A stretch of DNA of 64,000 nucleotides, from NCBI RefSeq assembly GCF_024662015.1, contig NZ_CP102480.1, positions 2,514,501 through 2,578,500 of the forward strand. Direction: 5' to 3'. The position numbers were made by a program, and so were the translations under genes. The notes beneath the pieces were generated by a model. It did not search any database, was not told the origin of the DNA, and was given only the letters and a program-made list of their open reading frames with translations. The DNA comes from Nisaea acidiphila. GTDB lineage: Bacteria; Pseudomonadota; Alphaproteobacteria; Thalassobaculales; Thalassobaculaceae. Below, one piece after another: positions 45,392 through 54,634 of the stretch (positions are counted from its first letter, which is position 1; every line of letters starts with the position of its first letter).

Positions 45392-46642
45392 TCAATTCGC
45401 CTTCGCCTTCGCTTTCGGGTCCGGGACGCTGCGCAGGGCCGGCGTCGAGGCCTTTTCGAACGCGCCGATATAGTCCCGCGTCAGTGGAACGGCCTCGATA
45501 TCCTTCGCGAGCTGGATCTGAAACACCATATGCCCCATCAGCCGAAAGGAGAGTTCCGAGCCGATCAGGTAGAGCTCCCACATCCGGCAGAACCGCTCGT
45601 CGTAGAGCGCGGCCATTTCCGCGCGGTGTTTCTCGAACCGCTCCCTCCAGTGACGCAGGGTCTCCGCGTAATGCAGGCGCAGGATCTCGATGTCTGTCGC
45701 CCAGAGCCGTTCCGTCTCGATCACCGGCAACACTTCCGACAGCGCGGGAGAATAGCCACCGGGGAAGATGTAGCGGCGGATCCAGGGATTGGTGACGCCC
45801 GGTCCGTCATGCCGGCCGATCGAATGCAGCAGGGCGACACCATCCGGCTTCAGCAGCGTGCGGACCTTACCGAAGAACTCGCCGTAATGGCCGACGCCGA
45901 CATGCTCGAACATGCCGACCGAGACCACACGGTCGAATTCCTCGTCGAGCAGCCGGTAATCGCGCAGTTCGAACCGGACCCGGTCTTCGAGCCCGGCGGC
46001 GCGCGCCCGTTCGGAAGCATATTTGTGCTGTCCGACCGAGAGAGTGACGCCGAGCACCTCGACATCCGCCATGCGGGCCAGCGCCAGCGCGAGCCCGCCC
46101 CAGCCGCAGCCGATATCCAGCACCCGTTGCCCCGGTTTCAGCAGCAGCTTGGCGGCGATATGTCGGATTTTCGCCTCCTGCGCTGCGTCCAGTCCCATTT
46201 CCGGATGGGTGAAATAGGCGCAGGAATACTGCCGTTGAGGATCGAGGAAGCTTTCATAGAGCCGATCGGAAAGATCGTAGTGGTGCGTCACGTTTCGCTG
46301 CGCGCGATGCAGCGGGTTGTGTTGCTGCACCCGGCGCAGGAAGGCGGAGACGCCATCGATCACACGCTGAACCGGGTGCGATGCGAGATCGTCCAGATTC
46401 CTTGAGGCGATCTCTACGAAGTCATAGAGGGTGCCGTCCTCGATCGTCAGCCGCCCGTTCATATACGCTTCACCGGCGGCCATTGTCGGATGCACGGCGA
46501 GGTGCAGATCTGTGCGCCAGTCATGCACACGCAGCGTGACTTTCGGCATTCCGGATCCCACGGTCCGGGACTTTCCGGCGGGATCGATGACGGAGATCGT
46601 TCCCTTGCTGACCACTCGGGCCAGTAGTTTCGCAAAAAACAT
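45392..46642 (-). CDS. cfa: cyclopropane-fatty-acyl-phospholipid synthase
   Basis: 416 residues. N-terminal lipid-binding domain and a SAM-dependent methyltransferase domain with VLDIGCGWGGLALALA near 175-190. The motif HHYDLSDRLYESFLDP and SCAYF, GVTLSVGQHKYASERA, GMFEHVGVGHYGEFF and the C-terminal QIQLAKDIEAVPLTRDYI are all CFAS hallmarks. Transfers methylene to unsaturated acyl chains of membrane lipids. Stands alone on the minus strand with 220 bp non-coding upstream (46643-46862), which must carry its promoter. Confidence 0.93.
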   Translation of the reverse strand: MFFAKLLARVVSKGTISVIDPAGKSRTVGSGMPKVTLRVHDWRTDLHLAVHPTMAAGEAYMNGRLTIEDGTLYDFVEIASRNLDDLASHPVQRVIDGVSAFLRRVQQHNPLHRAQRNVTHHYDLSDRLYESFLDPQRQYSCAYFTHPEMGLDAAQEAKIRHIAAKLLLKPGQRVLDIGCGWGGLALALARMADVEVLGVTLSVGQHKYASERARAAGLEDRVRFELRDYRLLDEEFDRVVSVGMFEHVGVGHYGEFFGKVRTLLKPDGVALLHSIGRHDGPGVTNPWIRRYIFPGGYSPALSEVLPVIETERLWATDIEILRLHYAETLRHWRERFEKHRAEMAALYDERFCRMWELYLIGSELSFRLMGHMVFQIQLAKDIEAVPLTRDYIGAFEKASTPALRSVPDPKAKAKAN

Positions 46643-46862
46643 CTGACCACCCCACCCCTGGATGGCGATGGCGCGGACCGGGACGCAGACGATCGCTCCG
46701 GCCTCGCAATCGCATGTTTCACGGATGTGATATGGTTAATATTGCTTTAGTTCGGCCGAAATTTCAAATCGCCATAGCAAATTTGGGGAATCCTGGACGG
46801 AGTCCCGGGAGTCATTACCTGTCAATGCCGCCATTCTTGGTTAGGCGCGAAACATGACCCGA

Positions 46863-48014
46863 CTATTGATTATCCGCAAACAGGCTTGTGTTGAATGCAG
46901 GTTGTAGGGGTTGCGGCATGTAGTTGGGACGCTTGGCCGGTAACGTGCCTACGGGATCGGGGATGCGCCAACCTGAGCAACCCTCCGTTTTTTCATACAT
47001 GAGGTCCGCACAGCGGATGATCTCTTCGGCCGTATTCTGGAAGAGCTCAAAACCTTTGCCCGATTTCAATATCTTGTTTTTCAATAAGCCATGATGAAGG
47101 AAGCCGGCACGAAAGAATTGCTCGCCGGTCAGCAGCTGTCCGTCTCCGGTACGAAGTGTTTGAGTGAGGCAAATATCGTCGGGATTCCAGACCGCATCCG
47201 CTCCCAGCTGATTTGTGATCAGGCTCGGTGTGCCGAAAGCCGACCCCAGTACATTGGGTCCCGTGCAGCTTCCGATGAAATACCTGGCCCGGCTGATTGC
47301 AAAACATTGCAGATCGAAAGAGTCCGGGATGTCGGACAGATCAATGACGTTGCCGAGATCGTTCGGCAGCTGGCTCGATCCATGATGCCCGATGCGGACG
47401 ACTTGCCCGCCCTGTTTCGCGATTATATGCCGTATCGTGTCATGAAAACTGGAAACGTCTTTGACATCTCTCAGTATCTCGTCCGGGCGATCGAGATATC
47501 CGGGCTCTCGCCAATGAATAACGGTGAACCATCGATCAGGATCAAGACCTCGGTCTTTCAGGATCTGACTGCTCTGGTCGATCTTGGATTCAGGATAGGC
47601 AAATCGGGCCTTGTAGGGGAGGCTGGGTATGATTTCGACACCGACATTGTATCCGGCGAGAAAAACATTGGTGAACCGGCCGCCGAGACGGTTCCACTCC
47701 TCGGAATTCACCGTCAATGCTCCGGAATGGACATCGAATGCGGCCATCGGCACACGGTGACCTCTCGGGAGTTCCAGGTGGCAATCAATATGTTGATTAT
47801 ATCCCAGGATTGTCCGTTGGATTGCAGTCGCAACGGTGGCCTCGGCAAGAAGGCTGGCCGTATTGAAAAGGTGCTTGATTGAAGCGGCCGCGATGTGCTG
47901 GCCGACCAGGTCGCCGAGATTTCTTGACGTCAGGGATGCGAAAATTCGAACGGGCCGTGGATTAAATCGAACGATACCGCCTTTCTTGGCGCGTGCCTTC
48001 GATTGATCATTCAC
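46863..48014 (-). CDS. TIGR04372-like glycosyltransferase
   Basis: 383 residues. WFTVIHWREPGYLDRPDEI, GGQVVRIGHHGSSQLPND, VIDLSDIPDSFDLQCFAIS and YFIGSCTGPNVLGSAFGTPS (in parts) match the layout of the TIGR04372 family, putative glycosyltransferases of magnetotactic and other Rhodospirillales. Start is a GTG with GGAG seven bases upstream. GC content is visibly lower than in neighbouring genes, as in the radical SAM gene 98 bp upstream; the two may be a transferred surface-modification unit. The acceptor is unknown. Confidence 0.65.
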   Translation of the reverse strand: MNDQSKARAKKGGIVRFNPRPVRIFASLTSRNLGDLVGQHIAAASIKHLFNTASLLAEATVATAIQRTILGYNQHIDCHLELPRGHRVPMAAFDVHSGALTVNSEEWNRLGGRFTNVFLAGYNVGVEIIPSLPYKARFAYPESKIDQSSQILKDRGLDPDRWFTVIHWREPGYLDRPDEILRDVKDVSSFHDTIRHIIAKQGGQVVRIGHHGSSQLPNDLGNVIDLSDIPDSFDLQCFAISRARYFIGSCTGPNVLGSAFGTPSLITNQLGADAVWNPDDICLTQTLRTGDGQLLTGEQFFRAGFLHHGLLKNKILKSGKGFELFQNTAEEIIRCADLMYEKTEGCSGWRIPDPVGTLPAKRPNYMPQPLQPAFNTSLFADNQ

Positions 48015-48112
48015 AGTAAAGCTCCAGAATCACTAATGACCGCATCGGAATCTTCCGGCAGCAGGTCGCACTGCCGGTTTTCGGATGGCTCAAGTTATGA
48101 GAAGAGGCCCTA

Positions 48113-49444
48113 TCAGGCTGCAAACACGTGCAGGTCCCGACGCTTGAAGTACGCCACATATTCTTTGATTGTTGCCTCGAGCATGGCGCGTTCCTCATCA
48201 GGGCGGACGTCCGGCATGATGAAATCTTTCACAGGCTCACGACAGAAGTCGTCCCAATGGTCCCGCTCGAACTTTCCTTCGGAGAGAAGCTGGCTGTAGT
48301 AAGGCGTCTCCGCCAGAGGCGAAAGGATATTGAAGTAGGGGATCCGGATATTGAGATCCGCAATAACTCCTGGGAGTTTCTGACGGTACTCTTCGGTTTC
48401 ACCGGGCGCACCGAGAATGAAATAACCGAGGATATCGATCCCGTGCTTCGCGCAGTGATCGGCGAATTTTTCCACATGTTTAACGCGTTGCGACTTCTTC
48501 AAAGTCTGAAGCAGGGTGTCGTCAAGGCACTCGATCCCGACGTGCAGCCGTTTGCAGCCTGCGGCCGCAAGCTCGGCGATGACTTCCTCCCGAACCTCGA
48601 CAGTGCCGCGCGCGCTCCAGTCGATATCGATGCCCCGAGACGCCAATTCGCGGCTGATATCGACGACGCGGCTTTTACGGATATTGAAAGCGTCGTCGAG
48701 AATGTGGATCGAGGTAGCTCCGTACTCAATCAGGTCCTCGAACTCATCCCCCACCCTTTCGGGGGATTTGAAGTTGAAGGTCTTCTGCTGCACGTCGCAA
48801 TAGATGCAGCTGAACGGGCATCCCTTTGAGGTGAAGAGAGGCAAGCGCAAACGACCGACGTCGAAAAGCAGATCGTCGTTCTTTTCGATGTAGTAATCTT
48901 CTTTGTTCAGAAGCTTCCGGGCCGGCATGGGCAGGTTGTTCAGGTCGGCCTGGCCGCCATCGAAAACGCCTTTGGGGCAGCCATCGGCCAGCCACTTGGG
49001 AAAGGTAACTTCCGCGTCGTCAATGAACACGGCATCGGCGCCCTGTTCGAGAATATAGGCGGAACTCTTCGTCGCGTGCGGTCCGCCAACGACCTTCACA
49101 GGCGCGGTGCAGCGATTCAGGATCTGCACCATCGACCAGGCGCGGTAGGTGACAACGGAAAGCCCCAGGATGTCGGGTTCGAATGCCTCGATCTCTTCGA
49201 TCGTCTCTTCTAGCGTGAGGCCACGGCTGGCGGCGTCGAGAACCTTGACTTCGTAACTCGGAGGAATGCACGCAGCAATGCTCAGCACGCCGAGCGGCAT
49301 GTATTTAACAGCGCTGTTCTTATAGAACTTGTCCGTTACCTTGTCGCGCACTTCGCCTTCATAAGGCATTACGGCGAGGAGAATTTTTCTCGGCCGGAGA
49401 CCCGGTATCCAGCTCACCGGAACGATCGTGGAATCTTGGTTCAT
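48113..49444 (-). CDS. B12-binding-domain radical SAM protein
   Basis: 443 residues. N-terminal Rossmann-like B12-binding domain (ILLAVMPYEGEVRDK, YMPLGVLSIAACIPP, FEPDILGLSVVTYR, VKVVGGPHATKSSAYILE) and a radical SAM barrel with the cluster motif CPFSCIYC (Cys209, 213, 216). The family's DxHxxG cobalamin ligand reads DAASRG (70-75), so histidine is missing and cobalamin, if bound, is not His-ligated. Candidate for methylation or rearrangement of a lipid, sugar or peptide. Neighbour of a glycosyltransferase and of cfa. A long AT-richer non-coding region precedes it. Confidence 0.85.
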   Translation of the reverse strand: MNQDSTIVPVSWIPGLRPRKILLAVMPYEGEVRDKVTDKFYKNSAVKYMPLGVLSIAACIPPSYEVKVLDAASRGLTLEETIEEIEAFEPDILGLSVVTYRAWSMVQILNRCTAPVKVVGGPHATKSSAYILEQGADAVFIDDAEVTFPKWLADGCPKGVFDGGQADLNNLPMPARKLLNKEDYYIEKNDDLLFDVGRLRLPLFTSKGCPFSCIYCDVQQKTFNFKSPERVGDEFEDLIEYGATSIHILDDAFNIRKSRVVDISRELASRGIDIDWSARGTVEVREEVIAELAAAGCKRLHVGIECLDDTLLQTLKKSQRVKHVEKFADHCAKHGIDILGYFILGAPGETEEYRQKLPGVIADLNIRIPYFNILSPLAETPYYSQLLSEGKFERDHWDDFCREPVKDFIMPDVRPDEERAMLEATIKEYVAYFKRRDLHVFAA

Positions 49445-49820
49445 GGACTAGGTTTCTCAATCAATCGCTAATTTGTCGCCGACCGTATCAGACGCAACTT
49501 AGAACGTTCGTTACTCAAAGCGAGCCTGACCTTCAGGAAACTCTCTCCCAAATACCACTGAGAACGTTGATTCTAAGTAGCTTTCCAAACAGCATAACCT
49601 ACTCTGCATAGCAAAATCGCGCAACCTGGGAAATTGGGAATCTAAGCAGAACTCTCGGCTCGCCGAGACGTGAAAGTCGGGTTGCGGGTAATTATGACTC
49701 GAATGGTGGTCTAGAAGATCGTGCGGGATTTCCGGCGAATGCCGAAATCACCCGGCGGGATTAAGAAAACTTGTTTGGCGCCTTTGAAGAATCGATCTCA
49801 CCGATAGCTGTGTGACGTGT
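49445..49820. other. non-coding region upstream of the radical SAM gene
   Basis: 376 bp, AT-richer than average. AGAACGTT occurs twice as a direct repeat (49501-49508 and 49561-49568) and ACTTAGAA (49497-49504) is inverted at 49571-49578 (TTCTAAGT), which gives a dyad around the repeats. No gene, RNA or terminator recognised; likely promoter region for the radical SAM gene. Confidence 0.5.
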
Positions 49821-50627
49821 TCAGCCGATGCGCTGCCGTAACCAGTCCGTAAGCCGTTCCATCACCAGCACGATAACGAAAATCGCGAGAATGATCGCCG
49901 AGGCTTTCGGGTATTGGAAGAGCTCGAAGGCGGTCTTCAGTTCCTGTCCGATTCCGCCGGCGCCGACAATCCCGAGCACGACGGAGGAGCGCACTGCCAG
50001 CTCGAGGCTGAACAGGCTGGTATTGACGAAGGACGGCATGCAATCCGGCACGACGGCGGAGAAGAGGATGTCGACCTTCCGGGCGCCCGCGGCGTCGAGG
50101 GCCTCGCGGGACTGACGGTCGGATTCCTCCATCGCCTCGGCGAAGAAACGCCCGCAAAAGCCGGCGGTATCGACGATGATGGTCAGCGTGCCCGCGACCG
50201 CGCCGAGGCCGACGGCGGAGACGAAGAAGAGCGCCCAGACCAGGTCCGGTACCGTGCGGAAAAGCGATACCACGGCACGGGCCGCCCAGCGGAACGGGCC
50301 CAGCGGCGAGAGGCCGGCGGCGCCGCACCAGGCGAGCGGAAAGCTCAGCAGAATCCCGAAGAAGGTGCCGGCAATGGCGATTTGGATGGTTTCCAGCAAC
50401 CGCACCGCCATCCGTCCGAGAAAGGCGGGATCGGTATCCGGGGGCAGCATGCGGTCGAGCAGGGAGCCCATGCGCGGGAAGGCGCCGGCAAGCCTTTCCG
50501 GCGACGGCGTGACCTCGGTGATCGAGGCCACGAGAAGCGCGCCGACCGCGACCGCCAGCGCGAAGCGCAGTGGGTCGAGTTTCGCGACGCGGGGCAGGCG
50601 TCCGGCGGCGGATTGGTCACTGGCCAT
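49821..50627 (-). CDS. phnE: phosphonate/phosphite-type ABC transporter permease
   Basis: 268 residues with about six membrane helices (for example LRFALAVAVGALLVASI, TIQIAIAGTFFGILLSFPL, AIILAIFVIVLVME). The EAA loop reads ALDAAGARKVDILFSAVVP. PhnE features include FRTVPDLVWALFFVSAVGLG and GIVGAGGIGQELKTAFE. Overlaps phnC by 11 nt. Imports phosphonate, phosphite or a related anion; the ligand is not readable from the permease. Confidence 0.92.
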   Translation of the reverse strand: MASDQSAAGRLPRVAKLDPLRFALAVAVGALLVASITEVTPSPERLAGAFPRMGSLLDRMLPPDTDPAFLGRMAVRLLETIQIAIAGTFFGILLSFPLAWCGAAGLSPLGPFRWAARAVVSLFRTVPDLVWALFFVSAVGLGAVAGTLTIIVDTAGFCGRFFAEAMEESDRQSREALDAAGARKVDILFSAVVPDCMPSFVNTSLFSLELAVRSSVVLGIVGAGGIGQELKTAFELFQYPKASAIILAIFVIVLVMERLTDWLRQRIG

Positions 50628-51372
50628 GGAAAATTGGCTCCAGATCGCACCGCTTCAGGCTGCCACTTGAGGCATCCAGCACAATGCGGCCCTGGCGCAA
50701 GGCAATCACCCGGTCCGAGTAGGCAAGTGCGTGGTCCATATCGTGGGTGGTGAAAAGCAGGGTGCTGCCGCGTTCGACGGCAAGCCTGTGGAAGAGAGTC
50801 ATGACTTCGGCCCCGGCTGCCGGGTCAAGACTGGCGGCGGGCTCGTCGGCGATCAGCAGCTCGGGCTTGTGGACGATGGCCCGTGCGATGGCGACCCGCT
50901 GCGATTGTCCGCCGGAAAGGGTGTCGGCGCGTGCATTCCATTTCTCCTCGAGCCCGACGGCCTCCAGTGCGTTCAGGGCCTCCGCGCGCAATGACGCCGG
51001 AGCCAGGGCCTGATGCCAGGCGCGCCAGCCGATGTCCTGTCCGAGATAACCGTTCACCACGTTGGAAAGCGCGCTGGTGCGGCGGACCAGGCCGTGGAAC
51101 TGAAAGACGAAGCCGAGGCGCTTGCGCAGGGCGCGGCGCTGGCGGGCGCTCGGCTGGGTGGAAAAGTGCTCGTCGAGGATCCCGATCGAGCCGCCGGTAA
51201 TCGGCAGCAGTCCCGCGAGGCAACGGAGCAGCGTGGATTTCCCGGCGCCGTTCGGGCCGATCAGCGCGACGCGCTCGCCGCGCGCAATGGCGAGGGAGAC
51301 ACCGTGCAGCACCTTGAGACCGCCCGAAAAGATCTTCTCGGCCCGCTCGACCTGGATGATGGATGAAGACAT
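50617..51372 (-). CDS. phnC: phosphonate-type ABC transporter ATP-binding protein
   Basis: 251 residues. Walker A GPNGAGKST, Q loop FQFHGLVRR, signature LSGGQSQRVAIARAI, Walker B LLIADEPAASLDP, H switch TTHDMDHAL. The region ALSNVVNGYLG is characteristic of PhnC. 51 bp after the binding-protein gene and translationally overlapping phnE. Confidence 0.92.
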   Translation of the reverse strand: MSSSIIQVERAEKIFSGGLKVLHGVSLAIARGERVALIGPNGAGKSTLLRCLAGLLPITGGSIGILDEHFSTQPSARQRRALRKRLGFVFQFHGLVRRTSALSNVVNGYLGQDIGWRAWHQALAPASLRAEALNALEAVGLEEKWNARADTLSGGQSQRVAIARAIVHKPELLIADEPAASLDPAAGAEVMTLFHRLAVERGSTLLFTTHDMDHALAYSDRVIALRQGRIVLDASSGSLKRCDLEPIFHGQ

Positions 51373-51423
51373 GGGTACTTGCCGGACCCGGCGCAGGAAA
51401 AGGCGCCGGGTCGACCGATCCGA

Positions 51424-52287
51424 TCAGTCGCCAACGAAGCTGGTGAAGCTCTCGACCCCGATCGTCTTGTACATGGAGCGGACATAGTCGTAATCCGCGT
51501 CATTGACCGAGGAGAGGAAGAAACCGCCCTCGTATTTCTTGTTGTCGTCGCCTTTCAGGACCGCGGCGAGCAGGGACTGACCGTCCTCGGCGAAGGCCTT
51601 GCGGACCTTGGCGACGACGTCCTTGTCCGCGCCGGCACGGGCGACGAGGATGTCGTTCGGCAGGTCGCGGCCGCGGGCGATCACCGTGAAGGCAACGTCC
51701 GGATAGGCTTTGCGGGCCTTCTGCAGATGTCCGAAATTCATCCCGATGGCGCTGATATCGCCGCGGATCAGGGCTTCGATGGCGACGTTGCGGGAGATGA
51801 TCTTCGGCTCGTAGTCGCGGCCGTAATCGAGGCCGAGATCGGCGAGCGCCTGCGCCGGGCCGAGATGCTGGGAGGTGGAGCCGACCGAACCGAAGGAGAT
51901 CACCTTGCCTTTCAGGTCCTGCACCTTCTTCACCGGACCGCTCGCGAGCGTGACGATCTGCGCGAAATAGTCGGGCCGCTGCCAGGCGACGACGATCTCC
52001 GGCTTGGTCAGTTCCTTGAGCACGACATATTCGGCCGGGCCGGTCAGCACGAAATCGACCTGGCCCGCATTCATCGCCTCGACGGCGGCGGTGCGGTTGC
52101 CGACCGGGAACAGTTCGAGATCGAGACCGGTGCTCTTTTCGATCGCTTTCTCGAAGGCACCGAATTCCTGCTGCAGGGCTTCAAGACCCTCGATATCGGT
52201 GACCGCAAAACGGATCGGGTCGGCCGCCTGGGCCAGGGTGGGGAGAGAAACGGCCATGATCGCGGCCGCTAGAATCCTGCGCAGCAT
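51424..52287 (-). CDS. phnD: phosphonate/phosphite-type substrate-binding protein
   Basis: 287 residues: signal peptide (ILAAAIMAVSLPTLAQAA) and a PhnD-type periplasmic binding domain (DPIRFAVTDIEGLEALQ, AGQVDFVLTGPAEYVVL, VISFGSVGSTSQHLGPAQAL). The STSQHL motif is close to the STSxxL seen in phosphite and phosphonate binders. First gene of phnD-phnC-phnE. No lyase, phosphonatase or phosphite dehydrogenase gene lies next to it, so the physiological ligand is open. Confidence 0.9.
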   Translation of the reverse strand: MLRRILAAAIMAVSLPTLAQAADPIRFAVTDIEGLEALQQEFGAFEKAIEKSTGLDLELFPVGNRTAAVEAMNAGQVDFVLTGPAEYVVLKELTKPEIVVAWQRPDYFAQIVTLASGPVKKVQDLKGKVISFGSVGSTSQHLGPAQALADLGLDYGRDYEPKIISRNVAIEALIRGDISAIGMNFGHLQKARKAYPDVAFTVIARGRDLPNDILVARAGADKDVVAKVRKAFAEDGQSLLAAVLKGDDNKKYEGGFFLSSVNDADYDYVRSMYKTIGVESFTSFVGD

Positions 52288-52621
52288 CGGTTACGCCTCC
52301 ATAGTGCGGGCCTTTGCCCGGATTGCCAGATAGGCGGACGGTAGCGAGGCACATGTATCGTCCTGATGTTGGGTGTGTGGCGGCTTGGTGGCGGTTTAAT
52401 GACTCTTGAGTGTCATCCGGCGGCGGAGCGGACGCGGCCGGTCTAGTCCGGCATAACGAGATCTTCGAACCCGCCGGCGACGTGGAACCCGAAACACCGG
52501 TGCCTTGCGAATTGACCGGTGCCTCTATATGTCTACGGCCCCGCTGCGGAGTGCATCGTTTTTTCCGCTGCGAGCGAATGCGTCCCGAAGACGCCGGTAA
52601 CCGACCCGGACCCGTTGCCAG
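52288..52621. other. non-coding region between phnD and serA
   Basis: 334 bp between divergent genes. A small dyad ATGAC-N8-GTCAT lies at 52399-52416 and could be an operator. No gene or RNA recognised. It must contain promoters for the phnDCE and serA units. Confidence 0.45.
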
Positions 52622-53875
52622 ATGAGCACAATCCAGAATCCGTCTCTTCCCAAAGACAAGATCAAGTTTCTCCTGCTCGAGGGAATTTCCGAAACCGCCG
52701 TGCGCCAGCTCGAACTGGCAGGATATCCGTGCATCGAGCGGCACGCGAAGGCGCTTGAGGAAGATGCCCTGAAGGAGGCGCTGGCCGATGTCCGTCTGCT
52801 TGGCATCCGCTCCCGGACCAAGATGACGGAGAGCGTGATCGCCTCGACGGACAAACTCATCGCACTCGGTTGTTTCTCTGTCGGAACGAACCAGGTGGAT
52901 CTCGAGGCGGCGAAGCGCAAGGGCATTCCGGTTTTCAACGCGCCGTTCTCGAACACTCGCAGCGTGGCGGAACTGACAATCGCCGAGATCGTGATGCTGT
53001 TCAGGCAGACCTTTCCGCGCTCGGTCGGCGCACATGAGGGGCGCTGGCAGAAATCGGCGGTTGGCAGCCGTGAGGTGCGGGGCAAGACGCTCGGCATCGT
53101 CGGTTATGGCAATATCGGAACCCAGCTCGCGGTCCTCGCCGAAGCCATGGGCATGCGGGTGATCTTCTTCGACCGCACCGACAAGCTGCGTCACGGCAAC
53201 GCGGAGCCGGCGGAGAGCCTGGACGCGCTGCTGGAAGCCTCCGACGTGGTCTCGCTGCATCTGCCGGAAACGCCCGAAACGAAGGACATGATCGGCGCGC
53301 GCGAGATCGGCAAGATGAAAAAAGGCGCCCATCTGATCAATAACGCCCGGGGCACCATCCTCGATGTCGATGCGCTCGCGGCGGCGCTGAAGAGCGGCCA
53401 TCTGGCAGGAGCTGCGGTGGATGTCTTCCCGGTCGAGCCGAAATCGAACGCGGACAGTTTCGCCTCGCCGCTGCAGGGCCTCGACAATGTGATCCTGACG
53501 CCGCATGTCGGCGGATCGACCGAGGAAGCGCAGGAGCGGATCGGCGAGGAAGTGATCCGCAAGCTGATCGAATATTCCGACGTCGGGTCGACCGCCGGCG
53601 CGGTGAATTTTCCAGAGGTCCAGCTGCCGCCCCGTCCGGCGGGGACCCGTTTCATCCAGGTTCAGCGCAACCTGCCGGGAGAACTCGGGCGTCTGAACGA
53701 CGTCTTCGCCGCGTACGACATCAATATCGCCGCCCAGCATTACCAGACCGACGGCGAGATCGGTTATGTGGTGCTGGATGCGGAGGGGCATGTCGAGAAG
53801 GCGGACGAGGTGATCCGCGCGGTGCGCGCGCTCGACGGCACGATCCGCGCTCGGGTTCTGAACCGGGTCGCCTGA
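52622..53875 (+). CDS. serA: D-3-phosphoglycerate dehydrogenase, E. coli type
   Basis: 417 residues, close to the 410 of E. coli SerA and shorter than the 525-residue form common in alphaproteobacteria. N-terminal KIKFLLLEGISETAV, conserved CFSVGTNQVDLEAA and NAPFSNTRSVAEL, the NAD motif GIVGYGNIGTQLA, catalytic Arg in NNARGTILDVD, Glu in VDVFPVEP, His in LTPHVGGSTEEAQ, and a C-terminal ACT domain (IQVQRNLPGELGRLNDVFAAYDIN in parts) for serine feedback. First step of serine synthesis. The ACT domain argues against a phosphite dehydrogenase role despite the phnDCE neighbours. Confidence 0.93.
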   Translation: MSTIQNPSLPKDKIKFLLLEGISETAVRQLELAGYPCIERHAKALEEDALKEALADVRLLGIRSRTKMTESVIASTDKLIALGCFSVGTNQVDLEAAKRKGIPVFNAPFSNTRSVAELTIAEIVMLFRQTFPRSVGAHEGRWQKSAVGSREVRGKTLGIVGYGNIGTQLAVLAEAMGMRVIFFDRTDKLRHGNAEPAESLDALLEASDVVSLHLPETPETKDMIGAREIGKMKKGAHLINNARGTILDVDALAAALKSGHLAGAAVDVFPVEPKSNADSFASPLQGLDNVILTPHVGGSTEEAQERIGEEVIRKLIEYSDVGSTAGAVNFPEVQLPPRPAGTRFIQVQRNLPGELGRLNDVFAAYDINIAAQHYQTDGEIGYVVLDAEGHVEKADEVIRAVRALDGTIRARVLNRVA

Positions 53876-53935
53876 CCGAACGGCTTGGTGCCGGGCCTTG
53901 CCCGGCGCTAGAATGCCGCCGGGTAGGGGATCTGA

Positions 53936-54634
53936 ATGCAGTCTGTGCTGGACATCCTGCGGCGCGACGATCTGATCGCGCTCGCGCTCTTCATGACCTG
54001 CTGGCTCGGCTACGAGACGTTCGTCGCCGTCGCGGTGCGGCGCGGCAAGGGCCTGCCGGCGGCCATGCAGGCCTGGCGGCGGGATTGGTTCAGTGCGGCG
54101 GTGGAGCGCGAAAACCGCATCATCGACGTGCAGATCGTGCGTTCTCTCGCGGGAAACTCCGCCTTCATGGCCTCGACCAGCATCTTCGTCGTCGGCGGTC
54201 TCGCCGCCGTGTTCGGCGCCTCGGAGCAAGCGGTGGCCGTGCTCAACCGGTTTTCCTTCCTGATCGAGACCACCCAGGACCGCTTCGGTCTGAAGATCGC
54301 ACTGTTGATCTTCATTTTCACCTTTGCCTTCTTCCGGCTCGCCTGGTCGATCAGGCTGCACAACAACGCGGCGGTGGTGCTCGGTGCGATCCCGCAGCCG
54401 GAACTCGCTGATCAGCGGGAGACCGGGATCGCCCGCGCCGCGGTCGCGGCGGAACTCGCGAGCCTCGCGGCCCGGCACTACAACGGCGGTGTGCATTCCT
54501 ATTATTTCGGGCTAGCGGTCTGCACCTGGTTCCTGCATCCCTTCGCCTTCATGGCGGCCTCGCTCTGGGTCGTGGCGATCCTATATCGCCGGGAGTTCCG
54601 CTCCCGAGCGCTGAAGACGGTCCGGCGGGGCTAG
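53936..54634 (+). CDS. DUF599 membrane protein
   Basis: 232 residues with four likely membrane helices (about 12-30, 75-97, 120-140, 185-210). MQAWRRDWF, RIIDVQIVRSL and ASTSIFVVGGL match DUF599 family segments; function unknown. Its last 4 nt overlap the convergent flavoenzyme gene. Lies 60 bp after serA; a hairpin GCCGGGC/GCCCGGC in between has no T-run. Confidence 0.85.
   Translation: MQSVLDILRRDDLIALALFMTCWLGYETFVAVAVRRGKGLPAAMQAWRRDWFSAAVERENRIIDVQIVRSLAGNSAFMASTSIFVVGGLAAVFGASEQAVAVLNRFSFLIETTQDRFGLKIALLIFIFTFAFFRLAWSIRLHNNAAVVLGAIPQPELADQRETGIARAAVAAELASLAARHYNGGVHSYYFGLAVCTWFLHPFAFMAASLWVVAILYRREFRSRALKTVRRG

Noticed and set aside
52622-53875. Phosphite dehydrogenase (PtxD) next to phnDCE
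   Set aside because: The protein carries a C-terminal ACT domain and SerA-specific segments throughout.
52181-54496. 771-codon open frame antisense to serA and DUF599
   Set aside because: It spans two clear genes and an intergenic region on the other strand, and its composition is that of a shadow frame.
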